NCBI GenBank assembly: GCA_013141505.1
Contig: JABFQX010000052.1
Span: forward strand, 1 to 45,584
Direction: 5' to 3'
DNA length: 45,584 nt
Source of the DNA: Methyloglobulus sp.
Lineage (GTDB): Bacteria > Pseudomonadota > Gammaproteobacteria > Methylococcales > Methylomonadaceae
Shown: one piece after another, positions 36,241-45,505 of the stretch
Layout: each line of letters starts with the position of its first letter
Numbering within the stretch: position 1 is the stretch's first letter
The notes under the pieces: generated by a model
Seen by the model: the letters and a program-made list of their open reading frames with translations, nothing else
The model's database searches: none
Told to the model about the DNA's origin: nothing
Position numbers and translations under genes: made by a program

Positions 36241-37272
36241 TTACTCTTCCTCAGCGACAACCGGCTCAATGAAAGGAACTGTCCGACTAAAGGCTTCTGC
36301 CCGTATTTTTGCTTCAATATCTTTAGCGATTTCGGGATGTTCTTTTAAATAAGTTTTGGCGTTGTCCTTGCCCTGGCCTATTTTGTCATTGCCGTAGGCA
36401 TACCAAGAACCGGCTTTTTGGATAAAACCGTAGCTAACGCCCAGATCGACCAACTCTCCCAAAAACGAAATTCCCTCGCCGTATAAAATCTCGAATTCGG
36501 CTTGGCGAAACGGTGGAGCAACCTTATTTTTGACGACTTTAACGCGGGTTTCATTGCCGATTATTTCTTCGCCTTTTTTCACCGAGCCAATACGACGAAT
36601 ATCCAGCCGAACTGAGGCATAAAATTTAAGTGCATTGCCGCCTGTGGTGGTTTCCGGGTTGCCGAACATGACCCCGATTTTCATGCGGATCTGATTGATA
36701 AAAATGACCAAGGTATTTGATCGTTTGATATTGCCAGTCAATTTTCTTAGTGCCTGGGACATCAATCGTGCTTGCAAACCCATATGGGAGTCACCCATAT
36801 CGCCTTCAATTTCAGCTTTGGGAGTCAAGGCTGCGACTGAATCCACGACGACAATATCCACTGCGCCGGAACGCACCAGCATATCAGTGATTTCCAGTGC
36901 CTGTTCGCCAGTGTCAGGTTGCGAGACCAAAAGTTCATCGACGTTGACACCAATTTTCTCGGCATAGCCGGGGTCGAGCGCATGTTCGGCATCAACAAAA
37001 GCTGCCGTACCGCCCAGCTTTTGCATTTCTGCAATCACCTGCAATGTCAGCGTGGTTTTACCGGAAGATTCCGGGCCATAAATTTCCACCACGCGACCAC
37101 GTGGAAGCCCGCCGCAGCCTAACGCAATATCTAAGCCTAAAGAGCCGGTGGACACGACATCAATATCACGGGAAGCAGCCACATCGCCCATACGCATGAC
37201 AGAGCCTTTGCCAAACTGCTTTTCAATCTGCATCAGCGCAGCGCCAAGCGCCTTCTTTTTGTTCTCTTCCAT
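36241..37272 (-). CDS. recA: Recombinase RecA
   Basis: DNA strand-exchange recombinase and co-protease of the SOS response. 343 residues, full length. Walker [10 protein letters not shown] at 66-74, the MAW-like [20 protein letters not shown], the L1 DNA-binding loop after [17 protein letters not shown], and the L2 region [19 protein letters not shown]. The C-terminus is acidic (VVAEEE), as usual. It is convergent with the exporter operon (39 bp apart, T-rich) and separated from recX. No canonical LexA box was found in its upstream region (see findings). Confidence 0.98.
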   Translation of the reverse strand: MEENKKKALGAALMQIEKQFGKGSVMRMGDVAASRDIDVVSTGSLGLDIALGCGGLPRGRVVEIYGPESSGKTTLTLQVIAEMQKLGGTAAFVDAEHALDPGYAEKIGVNVDELLVSQPDTGEQALEITDMLVRSGAVDIVVVDSVAALTPKAEIEGDMGDSHMGLQARLMSQALRKLTGNIKRSNTLVIFINQIRMKIGVMFGNPETTTGGNALKFYASVRLDIRRIGSVKKGEEIIGNETRVKVVKNKVAPPFRQAEFEILYGEGISFLGELVDLGVSYGFIQKAGSWYAYGNDKIGQGKDNAKTYLKEHPEIAKDIEAKIRAEAFSRTVPFIEPVVAEEE

Positions 37273-37461
37273 CGTTATATCCTTGGTATCGGTTAATAAA
37301 CTAACCTAAAAAATAAGCGGGTGATTATCACACAGGGCTTAGATCAGGTACAAAATTGTCCAATTCGAGCCGCTTAGGTACAAGCGGATGAATGGATCGG
37401 GTCATCAAATGGGTATTTAGCTATTATGCTGTAATTTGCCTAAACATGTTGTTTTCCTGCC

Positions 37462-38655
37462 TTAAAATTCCAGGCTGGCAAAAAACGCGGTTTGATCAAT
37501 CTTTTGCGGCACATCCAACATCTCCAGAACCAACAGCGCCATATTTTTTGAACCGCCGCCTTCGCCAAGTAGTTGTTTCACAGCATATAAATCGTCACGG
37601 ATTTTTTCGGCATAAAGTTTGTCAGTCAAGATTCTGGCTATTTCTGCCGCCATATTTTCAGCCGTTGCATCATCCTGAATAAACTCTTTGACAGCGGGCT
37701 TGCCTAAAATAATATTGGGTAAGCCGATATAGGGAATTTTTACCAGCCATTTACCCAACCGATAGTTAAGTGTAGACATTTTGTAAGCGATCAGCATGGG
37801 TACGCCCAAAAGGGCGATTTCAAGGCTTGCTGTTCCCGATGTGGTCATGATGGCATCGCAGCACTGTATAACATCATAAGGCTTGTGTTTGACGACGGTA
37901 ATCATAAGCCGCGAAGACCGTAAATAATCGGCCAACAATTCGTCAGGGATGGAGTCCGCTTGGGGCAGTAGAAAATGAATGCCAGAAAAATCTGATTGCA
38001 GTTTTCGCGCCGCCTCCAACATTTCCGGCAATATACGCTCAATTTCTTCGCGACGGCTACCCGGTAGGATTCCGACCACGGGTTTGGTTTTATCAAGGCC
38101 AAAAACCCAGAAATTCTCTGCTTTAGTCTTGTTTGGGTGTACTTCGTCGATTGACGGATGCCCAACATAACGTACCGGCACCTTTTCGGCATCGTAATAA
38201 GCGGTCTCGAAAGGAAAGATAACCGCCATCATGTCAATTACTTTACCGTATTCTTTGACCCGACCAGGCCGCCACGCCCAAACCTGCGGGCTGACATAAA
38301 ACAATACTTTTATGCCATTTTGCTTGGCGATGCGTGCTAGCCTGAAATTAAATTCTTTGTAATCGACGCATATCAGTAAGTCAGGACGCTCTGATAGCAA
38401 CAATTTTTTCATGGTAAAGAAGGCGACGAAAATGTCTTTTAAATGTCTGATTGCTCCCATTACGCCAATGACAGAAATCTTTGCTGAATCGTAGCGGATA
38501 TCAATACCGGCAGCGGCCATTTTTGCACTGCCCATACCGAAGCCTTTAATATCAGGCTGGTGTTTTTTGATTTCTAAAAACATGTTGGCGGCGTGACTAT
38601 CGCCAGAGGATTCACCCGCGCTAAAAAGAATACTTAATTGTTTCTGCTGGATCAT
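37462..38655 (-). CDS. lpxB: Lipid A disaccharide synthase
   Basis: Glycosyltransferase joining UDP-2,3-diacylglucosamine and lipid X in lipid A synthesis, at the inner-membrane surface. The ATG at 38655 (MIQQKQLSILFSAGESSGD) gives 397 residues; an upstream ATG at 38709 adds 18 residues of unlikely sequence. Family blocks: AGESSGDSHAANM, IGVMGAI, CVDYKEFNFRLARIAK, YVSPQVWAWRPGRVK, FPFETAYY, VGHPSIDEV, ILPGSRREEIERILP, TTSGTASLEIALLGVPML and LPNIILGKPAVKEFIQ. The usual companions lpxD-fabZ-lpxA are not in the window. It is upstream of recA on the same strand with a 189-bp gap. Confidence 0.96.
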   Translation of the reverse strand: MIQQKQLSILFSAGESSGDSHAANMFLEIKKHQPDIKGFGMGSAKMAAAGIDIRYDSAKISVIGVMGAIRHLKDIFVAFFTMKKLLLSERPDLLICVDYKEFNFRLARIAKQNGIKVLFYVSPQVWAWRPGRVKEYGKVIDMMAVIFPFETAYYDAEKVPVRYVGHPSIDEVHPNKTKAENFWVFGLDKTKPVVGILPGSRREEIERILPEMLEAARKLQSDFSGIHFLLPQADSIPDELLADYLRSSRLMITVVKHKPYDVIQCCDAIMTTSGTASLEIALLGVPMLIAYKMSTLNYRLGKWLVKIPYIGLPNIILGKPAVKEFIQDDATAENMAAEIARILTDKLYAEKIRDDLYAVKQLLGEGGGSKNMALLVLEMLDVPQKIDQTAFFASLEF

Positions 38656-39075
38656 GTCTGTTTTAGTCTTAGTATCATCAACATGGTTTTTGGGTATTTT
38701 TGTCGCCAATTATTTAGCAATGGTTATTGGGGTGAATTCTAGCAGGATTTTACCCTTTCTCTTATTCACAATAAGAGCAATTATACAAAAAGTAGACAAT
38801 ATCCTTATAAAAGGTAGAGAATTAACTGCCTGCCAATAGGATGGCTTTCCTTTTAAGGTATATCTGAGCCTAACTAAAGTGCGTCCTGTATTTGCCAATT
38901 GATTCATGAGACTTTACCGAAGGAACATAATCAGAATTTATCCAGCGGTATTAAATTTTTTTATTGCCCGTAAGGGTACGTTCAGCCAAGCTAAAATTGC
39001 TTCACACCGGCAAAACGTGCCGGTATGAAGCCACGGTATTTTGTTAAACACACGACTTACTAAAGGATATGTATT
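38656..39075. other. Gene-free region between lpxB and the SUMF1-domain gene
   Basis: 420 bp with no convincing coding frame. A strong hairpin lies at 39000-39030 (separate entry). An AAAGGA ribosome binding site at 39062-39067 belongs to the next gene. Apart from AT-rich sequence around 38770-38830 nothing else stands out. Confidence 0.6.
39000..39030. repeat. REP-like hairpin upstream of the SUMF1-domain gene
   Basis: Arms 39000-39012 and 39018-39030 pair as CTTCA with TGAAG, one C-A mismatch, then ACCGGCA with TGCCGGT, closing on a five-base loop. The stretch GGTATGAAGCC next to the right arm is also found at 17874-17884 inside the nested repeat upstream of pyrF, hinting at a common repeat family. 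Confidence 0.5.
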
Positions 39076-39858
39076 ATGAAAAACCTCAATAGCCCCATGC
39101 CCATTTGGATTGCCATAGTTGCCAGCTTTTTTTATATCCAATCAGTTTCCGCGTTGGAAAGCAAAAGTTTTCAAGGCATCCGATTTATTTTGATGGAACC
39201 AGGCTGTTTTAAAATGGGCAACGACAAGCTGCCGACGGATCTCACCATTGGCGAAACGCCAAGCCATAAAGTCTGTATCGAAAAATCCTTTTACCTGGGT
39301 GAAACTGAGGTGACCCAAAAGCAATGGGAAGATGTTATGGGCAATAACCCTAGCAAAACCAAAGCTTTCAGCAAGCCAGTTGACAGGGTAAGCTGGAATG
39401 ATGTGCAAGAATTTCTCCATCGCCTGAATGAAAAAGACGGCGGTAAATACTTTCGCTTGCCCACCGAGGCCGAATGGGAATATGCGGCAAGGGCGGGTAG
39501 CGATAGCGATTATTCATTTGGCAATGACCCAAAATCCTTGGACGATTACGCTTGGTTTGGCAATTTGGGATACAAAGGCAGTTCGCATGAAGTCGCCTTA
39601 AAACAGCCCAACGAACGGGGCTTATATGATATGCATGGCAATGTCTGGGAATGGGTGCAGGATTGGTACAGCCCAACCTATTACAGTGAAAGCCCGGAAA
39701 AAGATCCTCCAGGGCCGGAAACTGGTAAATACCGTGTCTATCGCGGTGGCAGTTGGGTAGGCAAAGCCACCAACTTGCGCTCAGCAGTCCGCTTTAGCGC
39801 CTTGCCCGTTACACGAACCCATGACCTGGGTTTTCGTTTGGTCAGGCAACTGGATTGA
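39076..39858 (+). CDS. Secreted SUMF1/FGE-domain protein without the FGE cysteines
   Basis: 260 residues: a Sec signal peptide (about 1-26, ending VSALE) and one formylglycine-generating-enzyme-type domain. Family blocks: ETEVTQKQWEDVMGNNPS, PVDRVSWNDVQEFLHRLN, FRLPTEAEWEYAARAG, GLYDMHGNVWEWVQDW, YRVYRGGSWV, and HDLGFRLVRQ. In true FGE two cysteines follow the RGGS motif; here that region reads GSWVGKATNLRSAVR with none, so sulfatase activation is unlikely. Many such domains act instead as binding or scaffold modules in the periplasm. No sulfatase gene is nearby. It is convergent with tex. Confidence 0.85.
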   Translation: MKNLNSPMPIWIAIVASFFYIQSVSALESKSFQGIRFILMEPGCFKMGNDKLPTDLTIGETPSHKVCIEKSFYLGETEVTQKQWEDVMGNNPSKTKAFSKPVDRVSWNDVQEFLHRLNEKDGGKYFRLPTEAEWEYAARAGSDSDYSFGNDPKSLDDYAWFGNLGYKGSSHEVALKQPNERGLYDMHGNVWEWVQDWYSPTYYSESPEKDPPGPETGKYRVYRGGSWVGKATNLRSAVRFSALPVTRTHDLGFRLVRQLD

Positions 39859-39867
39859 GTTTGTTTA

Positions 39868-39891
39868 CTAAAGGGACAAAAGTACCTTTAG
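39868..39891 (+). terminator. Terminator after the SUMF1-domain gene
   Basis: CTAAAGG (39868-39874) pairs with CCTTTAG (39885-39891) across a ten-base loop and is followed by GTTTTAATT. It lies just past the stop codon and between convergent genes, so it may work in both directions. Confidence 0.45.
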
Positions 39892-39916
39892 GTTTTAATT
39901 GATACTCAAACGGTTA

Positions 39917-42214
39917 TCACTGTTGTTGTGAGCTGTTTTTAGCTTTGGCGAATGCATTTGCCATCGAGTTTTGCAGCGGGGCTTGTTGTTTGGGTTTATT
40001 TGAAGCAGGTTTTGCTGTCGCTTGTTGCTTTACAGCGTTTGCTTGCTCAGGATCAAGCGTTGATTTCATCGACAGGGAAATTCGTTGCCGTGCCACATCA
40101 ACCTCTAGTACGCGCACGGTCACAAAATCTCCGGTTTTTACCGCATCGCGGGGGTCTTTGATGAAAGTATCGGATAAATGGGAAATGTGTATTAAACCAT
40201 CCTGATGGACACCAATATCCACAAAGGCGCCAAAATTAGCGACATTCGTAACTACGCCATTAAGGCGCATACCGGGTTCAAGGTCGGTGATTTTTTCGAT
40301 GCCGGATTTATATTCCAGGCTTTTGAATTCCGGTCGGGGATCACGTCCGGGCTTTTCCAGTTCCCGCAAAATATCGGTGACTGTCGGTAAGCCGAACCGG
40401 TCATTGGTGTAGTTCGCAGGATCGAGCTTACGCAAGACGGGCGCTTGTCCGATAAGGTCGCGGATGGATTTACCGGTATCTTTCAGGATGGCTTCGACCA
40501 CGGGATACGCTTCGGGATGCACCGCCGAAGCATCTAAAGGATTGTTGCCATTCATGATGCGGAGAAACCCTGCCGCTTGTTCATAAGCCTTGTCGCCCAA
40601 GCGAGGTATTTTTTTGAGTTGGCTGCGTTCGGAAAAAGCCCCGTTTTCATTGCGGAACGCGACAATATTTTCACTCAAGGTCGGCGACAGTCCGGAGACC
40701 TGCTTGAGTAACGCGACGGAGGCGGTATTGATATCGACACCCACCGCATTCACGCAGTCCTCAACAACATTATCCAGCCCACGCGCCAGTTGCGACTGGT
40801 TGACATCATGCTGGTACTGGCCGACACCGATTGCTTTAGGGTCGATTTTAACCAGTTCAGCCAGCGGATCTTGCAATCGTCTGGCAATGGATACCGCACC
40901 GCGTAAAGAGACGTCCAGATTGGGAAATTCTTTTGCCGCGAGTTCGGACGCGGAATAGACCGATGCGCCGGCTTCCGAGACGGTAATTTTTCTGAAACTC
41001 AGTTCCTTATGTTGTTTCATCACATCGGCAACCAGTTGGTCGGTTTCCCTGGATGCGGTGCCATTACCGATACTGACCAAGTCAACTTGATGTTGCTTTA
41101 TCAGTTTGGCTAAGGTGGCGATTGATTGATCCCATTGGTTTTTGGGTTGGTGCGGATAAATTGTATCGGTCGCCAATAATTTGCCGGTGGGATCGACAAT
41201 GGCGACTTTAACGCCGGTACGAATGCCGGGATCAAGCCCCATTGTCGCTTTGGGTCCGGCAGGTGCGGCCAGCAATAAATCTTTTAAATTACTCGAAAAT
41301 ACCTTGATGGCTTCCAGTTCGGCGGCTTCCCGCAACCGCAGTTTCAAGTCCAGATCAATCCGGGTAAACAATTTGATTTTCCAGGCGTATCGGGCTGTTT
41401 CAGCCAACCAGGCATCGGCTGGCTTGTTGGTGTCGATGATACTGAGGCGGCTGGCAACAAGCTGGGTACAAAAATCATGCCCTAGTTGCTCATCTTTTTC
41501 GGGTATTAGATTCAGTGACAGCATATTTTCGTTGCGGCCACGGAACAGGGCTAAAGCCCGGTGGGATGGGATTTTATTGATCGCTTCCTGGTAATCGAAA
41601 TAGTCTTTAAACTTTATGCCTTCTTGTTCTTTTCCGGTTGCGACAGTGGCATGAATGATTCCTTTTTGCCATATTTGCTCCCTGAGTTGCGCCAATAACT
41701 CAGCGTCTTCCGACAGCCTTTCCATGATGATCTGTCGTGCGCCTTCCAAGGCTTCGGCAGTTGTTGTTATGCCTTTTTCTGCGTCAATATAATCAGCGGC
41801 AAGTAGTTCAGGGTTAACGCTGCGGTCAGTTAAAATAGTATCGGCTAAAGGTTCAAGCCCCGCTTCCCTGGCAATCTGCGCTTTAGTGCGTCGCTTGGGT
41901 TTGTAGGGCAAATAAAGGTCTTCCAGTAATGTTTTGGTATCAGCGGCAAGAATGGCCTTTTCCAGCTCCGGTGTGAGTTTATCTTGGGACCGAATGCTGG
42001 CAAGCACCGATTCACGGCGATCATTCAGTTCGCGCAGATAACCCAAGCGTTCCTCCAGGTGTCGTAATTGCGTGTCGTCCAGACCGCCGGTTACTTCTTT
42101 GCGGTAACGGGAAATAAACGGAACGGTAGAACCTTCGTCAAGGAGCATCACCGCCGCTTGCACTTGTTTTGCGTTGACCGATAGTTCTTCTGCAATACGT
42201 TGAATAACATCCAT
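39917..42214 (-). CDS. tex: Tex (YhgF) RNA-binding transcription accessory protein
   Basis: Conserved nucleic-acid-binding protein. The ATG at 42214 ([19 protein letters not shown]) gives 765 residues, near the E. coli length of 773; a longer frame upstream is not conserved. Domain order: N-terminal helical domain with [19 protein letters not shown] and [16 protein letters not shown]; YqgF-like RNase H fold with [18 protein letters not shown]; helix-hairpin-helix region with [28 protein letters not shown]; and a C-terminal S1 domain with [28 protein letters not shown]. The tail is Gln/Ala/Lys-rich. Divergent from cobO. Confidence 0.96.
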   Translation of the reverse strand: MDVIQRIAEELSVNAKQVQAAVMLLDEGSTVPFISRYRKEVTGGLDDTQLRHLEERLGYLRELNDRRESVLASIRSQDKLTPELEKAILAADTKTLLEDLYLPYKPKRRTKAQIAREAGLEPLADTILTDRSVNPELLAADYIDAEKGITTTAEALEGARQIIMERLSEDAELLAQLREQIWQKGIIHATVATGKEQEGIKFKDYFDYQEAINKIPSHRALALFRGRNENMLSLNLIPEKDEQLGHDFCTQLVASRLSIIDTNKPADAWLAETARYAWKIKLFTRIDLDLKLRLREAAELEAIKVFSSNLKDLLLAAPAGPKATMGLDPGIRTGVKVAIVDPTGKLLATDTIYPHQPKNQWDQSIATLAKLIKQHQVDLVSIGNGTASRETDQLVADVMKQHKELSFRKITVSEAGASVYSASELAAKEFPNLDVSLRGAVSIARRLQDPLAELVKIDPKAIGVGQYQHDVNQSQLARGLDNVVEDCVNAVGVDINTASVALLKQVSGLSPTLSENIVAFRNENGAFSERSQLKKIPRLGDKAYEQAAGFLRIMNGNNPLDASAVHPEAYPVVEAILKDTGKSIRDLIGQAPVLRKLDPANYTNDRFGLPTVTDILRELEKPGRDPRPEFKSLEYKSGIEKITDLEPGMRLNGVVTNVANFGAFVDIGVHQDGLIHISHLSDTFIKDPRDAVKTGDFVTVRVLEVDVARQRISLSMKSTLDPEQANAVKQQATAKPASNKPKQQAPLQNSMANAFAKAKNSSQQQ

Positions 42215-42358
42215 GAGTTGAATCTTCTGAGTTGGCAAAACGGCATTGTAACAATATGTAATGAGATAAAAAGTCTTTTCATGTAAGCTCTCGACATTCT
42301 GTTGACCTGATAAGGCGATAGGGAACACTGTCATGTTTGGGAAACATTAGGGCATATC

Positions 42359-42895
42359 ATGAAGGCAAGAGATAGGCGGCATGGCCTGGTTGTGGTCAAT
42401 ACCGGTGAGGGTAAAGGCAAATCGTCCAGTGCTTTGGGCATGGTATTTAGGGCTGCGGGCTGGGGGATGAAGGTGTGTGTTATCCAATACATTAAAGGCC
42501 AGTGGCAAACTGGCGAACAAAAAGCCGCCACACACTTCGATAATATCGAATGGCACGCCTTGGGCGACGGTTTTACCTGGGACACACTTAACCCGGAGCA
42601 AGACATCAAGACCAGCCGAGAGATTTGGGAGTTCAGTAAACAGAAAATCCTTTCTGAAGAATTTGATGTCGTATTGCTGGATGAAATCAATTATTGCTGC
42701 GGCTATAACTGGATTGGTGGTGAGGAAATCGCCGATTTTATTCTTAACCATAAGCCGCGCTGGCTGCATTTGGTTTTAACGGGACGTAATGCCGCACCTG
42801 AAGTTGTCGCTGTTGCTGATACTGTCACTGAGATGAGCAAAATTAAACATGCTTACGAGCAAGGCATTTTGGCTGAGCAGGGAATTGAGTTCTGA
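42359..42895 (+). CDS. cobO: Cob(I)yrinic acid a,c-diamide adenosyltransferase
   Basis: Transfers the adenosyl group of ATP to cobalamin precursors (CobO/BtuR/CobA type). 178 residues. P-loop GEGKGKSS at 16-23 (usually GKGKTTAA or GKGKSTAA), then SALGMVFRAAGWGMKVCVIQYIKG, the conserved EFDVVLLDEINYC and the late LVLTGRNAAPEVVAVADTVTEM block. No other cobalamin gene is close and no B12 riboswitch is visible upstream, so it may serve salvage as well as synthesis. Upstream is tex on the other strand, 144 bp away. Confidence 0.92.
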   Translation: MKARDRRHGLVVVNTGEGKGKSSSALGMVFRAAGWGMKVCVIQYIKGQWQTGEQKAATHFDNIEWHALGDGFTWDTLNPEQDIKTSREIWEFSKQKILSEEFDVVLLDEINYCCGYNWIGGEEIADFILNHKPRWLHLVLTGRNAAPEVVAVADTVTEMSKIKHAYEQGILAEQGIEF

Positions 42896-43035
42896 CCGCT
42901 TAAAAAAGGCTATCTATTACCGGCTTGCTCAGTCCAGAACCGATAACACCTTAAGTTTAATTGCCGCATCTGCTTAATTGGCATAAAATCCAAAGGCGCT
43001 GTTAGATGTTCGAAAACAATTCATGAGGTAGAAAA

Positions 43036-43437
43036 ATGTCAGAAGAAAACGAAGAAAAAGAAAAAATGTCGGAGTCAATGAAGTTAGCGATAGCTGTAGT
43101 GGGCGCGATCCTAATTGGGTTTCTTATGGTGGGACTTAACAAGCAACAATCAAACGATCAGAAAGAGTCATCGGCAATGGTCAGGAATTATTTTAATTTG
43201 CAAACCATGGCAACTGAGGCTTGCCCTAAGGCCATATTGGAAGCCACTGGCGAGCAGGTTTATTTCCCTTCGGAAACCGAAAGTGACAAAGAAAATTTTA
43301 TCACCCTAAAGTGGGTTGGCGAAAAAAGCCAGAAAGGAGGCTTTAAAAAAGCATCCTGTACGGTACGGTCGGTTATGGGCGGAATTTCAGAGTTAATGAT
43401 CGACGACAAAGCGGTAATCAGCAGAAAGCCAAAATAG
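43036..43437 (+). CDS. Small single-helix membrane protein, unknown
   Basis: 133 residues preceded by a GAGG ribosome binding site. An acidic cytoplasmic N-terminus (MSEENEEKEKMSESM), one membrane helix (about 17-35), then a periplasmic domain of about 95 residues with two cysteines (in TEACPKAI and KASCTVRSV) that could form a disulfide. No known family recognised. A terminator follows its stop, so it is probably monocistronic. Confidence 0.65.
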   Translation: MSEENEEKEKMSESMKLAIAVVGAILIGFLMVGLNKQQSNDQKESSAMVRNYFNLQTMATEACPKAILEATGEQVYFPSETESDKENFITLKWVGEKSQKGGFKKASCTVRSVMGGISELMIDDKAVISRKPK

Positions 43438-43955
43438 CTAAGCAGCTCCTGGTTATCCTTTGAGGATAATCAGGAATTTTGTAAGCAAAGCCGCTAGTGA
43501 AAATTTCTTAATTGTAAGCCTTACCTGATATTAGCTGTCTAGTTTACATGCGTTTCGTTATTTTGAGATGACCACTAAGTGATCAGCTGCTTCGGACTAC
43601 CTTACCGGTTAAGCTCGTTGGATCCATTTCAGAATATACTGCGTTCGTTTTGGAGTACATCGGTTATATGGGCAGAGAAACCCTTACAGCCGCCAAAACC
43701 CCCGACCAAAAGCCAGCAAAGCTACTCAACGCCAACGTAAATCAATTAATTCTACAATAACTCAGCAATTAACCGCGTGTTCTCCTAAAATGTTGACTGC
43801 CCACAAATTTAAGATAAAAAGCCATATCAACTTATACAAATAGGTGGGTACACAAAGAAAATGGGCATTTACCTTATAGGTATATCCAGTTGAAGTGACT
43901 AAACTTCACGTCAGGCAAGATTGTATTTAATAATAAATAACTAAACTAAACTTAT
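43438..43955. other. Gene-free 0.5-kb region
   Basis: Starts with the terminator at 43448-43480. The rest shows no convincing gene; an open stretch around 43570-43760 includes a 30-codon ATG frame (43668-43760) with no ribosome binding site or recognised similarity. A small inverted repeat TGAAGT/ACTTCA lies at 43891-43908, about 50 bp before the cold-shock domain gene, and could be part of a structured 5' leader. Confidence 0.55.
43448..43480 (+). terminator. Rho-independent terminator
   Basis: CCTGGTTATCC (43448-43458) pairs with GGATAATCAGG (43464-43474) with one G-T wobble, loop of five bases, followed by AATTTT. It lies ten bases past the stop of the small membrane protein gene. Confidence 0.65.
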
Positions 43956-44309
43956 ATGACTAAGCCATTATTAAAAGGGGTTTTAAAAACCTGGAAAGAA
44001 GACCGAGGATTTGGTTTCATTGTCCCGGATAACGGCGGCAGGGACGTATTCCTGCATATTTCCGCAATTGCTTCGGCAAGTCGTCGCCCCGTGCCTGGCG
44101 ACATCATTTATTATCAGGTCGCCCGTGATAAACATGGCAAATTTAGAGCCGTTAATGTCAGTATTGAAGGGTTGGAAATGGGCGATAAAACGACCAATGC
44201 AGATCCCGGAAAATCCAGGTTTGGTTTGATTATGACGGCCGCTATAGTATTGCTGCTTATTGTTGCTGGGGCAGTGTTTATGTATTTTCGTTCTCGTGGG
44301 GGGGTATAA
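43956..44309 (+). CDS. Cold-shock domain protein with C-terminal membrane helix
   Basis: 117 residues. The N-terminal 70 form a cold-shock (OB-fold) domain with RNP1 GFGFIV at 18-23 and RNP2 DVFLHIS at 30-36, then a short polar linker and one membrane helix at about 90-111 ending in YFRSR. In many gammaproteobacteria such an N-terminal domain is fused to a multi-helix DUF1294 region; here only one helix remains. The topology would hold the nucleic-acid-binding domain on the cytoplasmic face of the membrane. No ribosome binding site is evident before the ATG. Role unknown; RNA binding is by family. Confidence 0.85.
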   Translation: MTKPLLKGVLKTWKEDRGFGFIVPDNGGRDVFLHISAIASASRRPVPGDIIYYQVARDKHGKFRAVNVSIEGLEMGDKTTNADPGKSRFGLIMTAAIVLLLIVAGAVFMYFRSRGGV

Positions 44310-44383
44310 CGTACTACAAAATTGAACACATCATTTTCTGGCGATAAAATTGTGCAGCCTGTTTTTATAGTTGAGGGTAAATA

Positions 44384-45436
44384 ATGACGGACTCGCAAAA
44401 GTGGTTTTTGATGGCGCTGACACTTATCAGTGGCTGGTTGGTTTATCTCTTATCGCCGGTATTGATGCCGTTTGTGTTTTCGGCAATTCTCGCTTATCTG
44501 GGCGACCCACTCGCGGATAGGTTGGAAACCTACAAATTATCAAGAACCCAATCGGTCATTGTTGTGTTTTTGACCATGGCGCTGGTGTTGATGACTTTGT
44601 TTATGTTAATCCCTCACATGGAATTTCAGATTGCCCAATTTTTAGGCAATTTGCCAGTGTATTTAGAGAAGTTGAATACTGTCATCCTGCCCTGGCTGGA
44701 GCAACATTTTGGTTTAAAGTTAAAGCGTGTCGAAGTTAATCAACTCGTTGATATTGTCAAAAGCCATTGGCAAAAAGCGGGTGGTATCGCAGCAAGTGTG
44801 ATGGGTTCAATTTCTCGATCCGGTGGCGTGATAGTTGGTTTTTTAATGAATCTCCTGCTCATTCCCGTCGTTACTTTCTATCTGCTTAGGGATTGGGATG
44901 TTTTAGTCGCCAAAATCTACGATTTGTTGCCACGGCGGATCGCGCCCACTGCGGTTAAATTGGCTGACGAAGTAAATTCGGTATTATCTGCGTTCTTCCG
45001 TGGTCAGTTTTACGTTATGTTGGCGCTGGGGGGGATTTACAGTGTCGGGCTTTGGCTGGTCGGATTGGATTTAGCATTATTGATCGGCATGTTGGCCGGA
45101 CTTGTCAGCTTCGTTCCTTATTTGGGCGCAATTGTTGGTATTGTTGTTGCGTGCATCGCTGCTCTAGTGCAATTTCAAGAATTATCGCACCTCATGTATG
45201 TCGGTATTGTCTTTATGATCGGGCAAGGTTTGGAAGGCACGGTGCTTACGCCGACATTGGTTGGCGAAAAAATCGGCCTGCATCCTGTTGCAGTGATTTT
45301 TTCCGTTCTCGCAGGTGGGCAGCTCTTCGGTTTTGTCGGTATTTTACTGGCCCTTCCTGTTGCCTCTATCATCATTGTGTTGCTGCGCCACGTGCATGAT
45401 ATTTACAGGGATAGCGAATTTTATGGTCACGGTTAA
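44384..45436 (+). CDS. AI-2E/PerM-family membrane transporter
   Basis: 350 residues with about eight membrane helices. The N-terminal pair LLSPVLMPFVFSAILAYLGDPLADRLE, the amphipathic periplasmic segment (about 75-150), NLLLIPVVTFYLLRDWD and the C-terminal blocks GLVSFVPYLGAIVGIVVA and QGLEGTVLTPTLVGEKIGLHPVAVIFSVLAGGQLFGFVG are those of the AI-2E transporter family (PerM/YdiK/TqsA). Proteins of this family export small molecules or act as Na+/H+ antiporters; the substrate here cannot be told. GAGGG ribosome binding site before ATG 44384. Confidence 0.92.
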   Translation: MTDSQKWFLMALTLISGWLVYLLSPVLMPFVFSAILAYLGDPLADRLETYKLSRTQSVIVVFLTMALVLMTLFMLIPHMEFQIAQFLGNLPVYLEKLNTVILPWLEQHFGLKLKRVEVNQLVDIVKSHWQKAGGIAASVMGSISRSGGVIVGFLMNLLLIPVVTFYLLRDWDVLVAKIYDLLPRRIAPTAVKLADEVNSVLSAFFRGQFYVMLALGGIYSVGLWLVGLDLALLIGMLAGLVSFVPYLGAIVGIVVACIAALVQFQELSHLMYVGIVFMIGQGLEGTVLTPTLVGEKIGLHPVAVIFSVLAGGQLFGFVGILLALPVASIIIVLLRHVHDIYRDSEFYGHG

Positions 45437-45481
45437 GCTTAATGCTTAATAGCTGATTTGTAAGAATCTCTAGCGTTGTTT

Positions 45482-45503
45482 ACAGTATTCAGGAGAATAC
45501 TGT
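45482..45503 (+). promoter_or_regulatory. Hairpin enclosing the transposase ribosome binding site
   Basis: ACAGTATTC (45482-45490) and GAATACTGT (45495-45503) form a perfect 9-bp stem; the AGGAG Shine-Dalgarno sequence occupies the loop and the first base of the right arm, three bases before the start codon ends the spacing region. Such a structure could reduce transposase translation, especially from read-through transcripts. Confidence 0.4.
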
Positions 45504-45505
45504 CG

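Noticed and set aside
42215-42358. B12 riboswitch ahead of cobO
   Set aside because: The interval is 144 bp, lacks a B12-box-like GCCACTG core, and shows no matching folding pattern by eye.
43571-43760. Open stretch of about 190 bases with a 30-codon ATG frame
   Set aside because: No ribosome binding site, no similarity I can recognise, and such lengths occur by chance in non-coding DNA.
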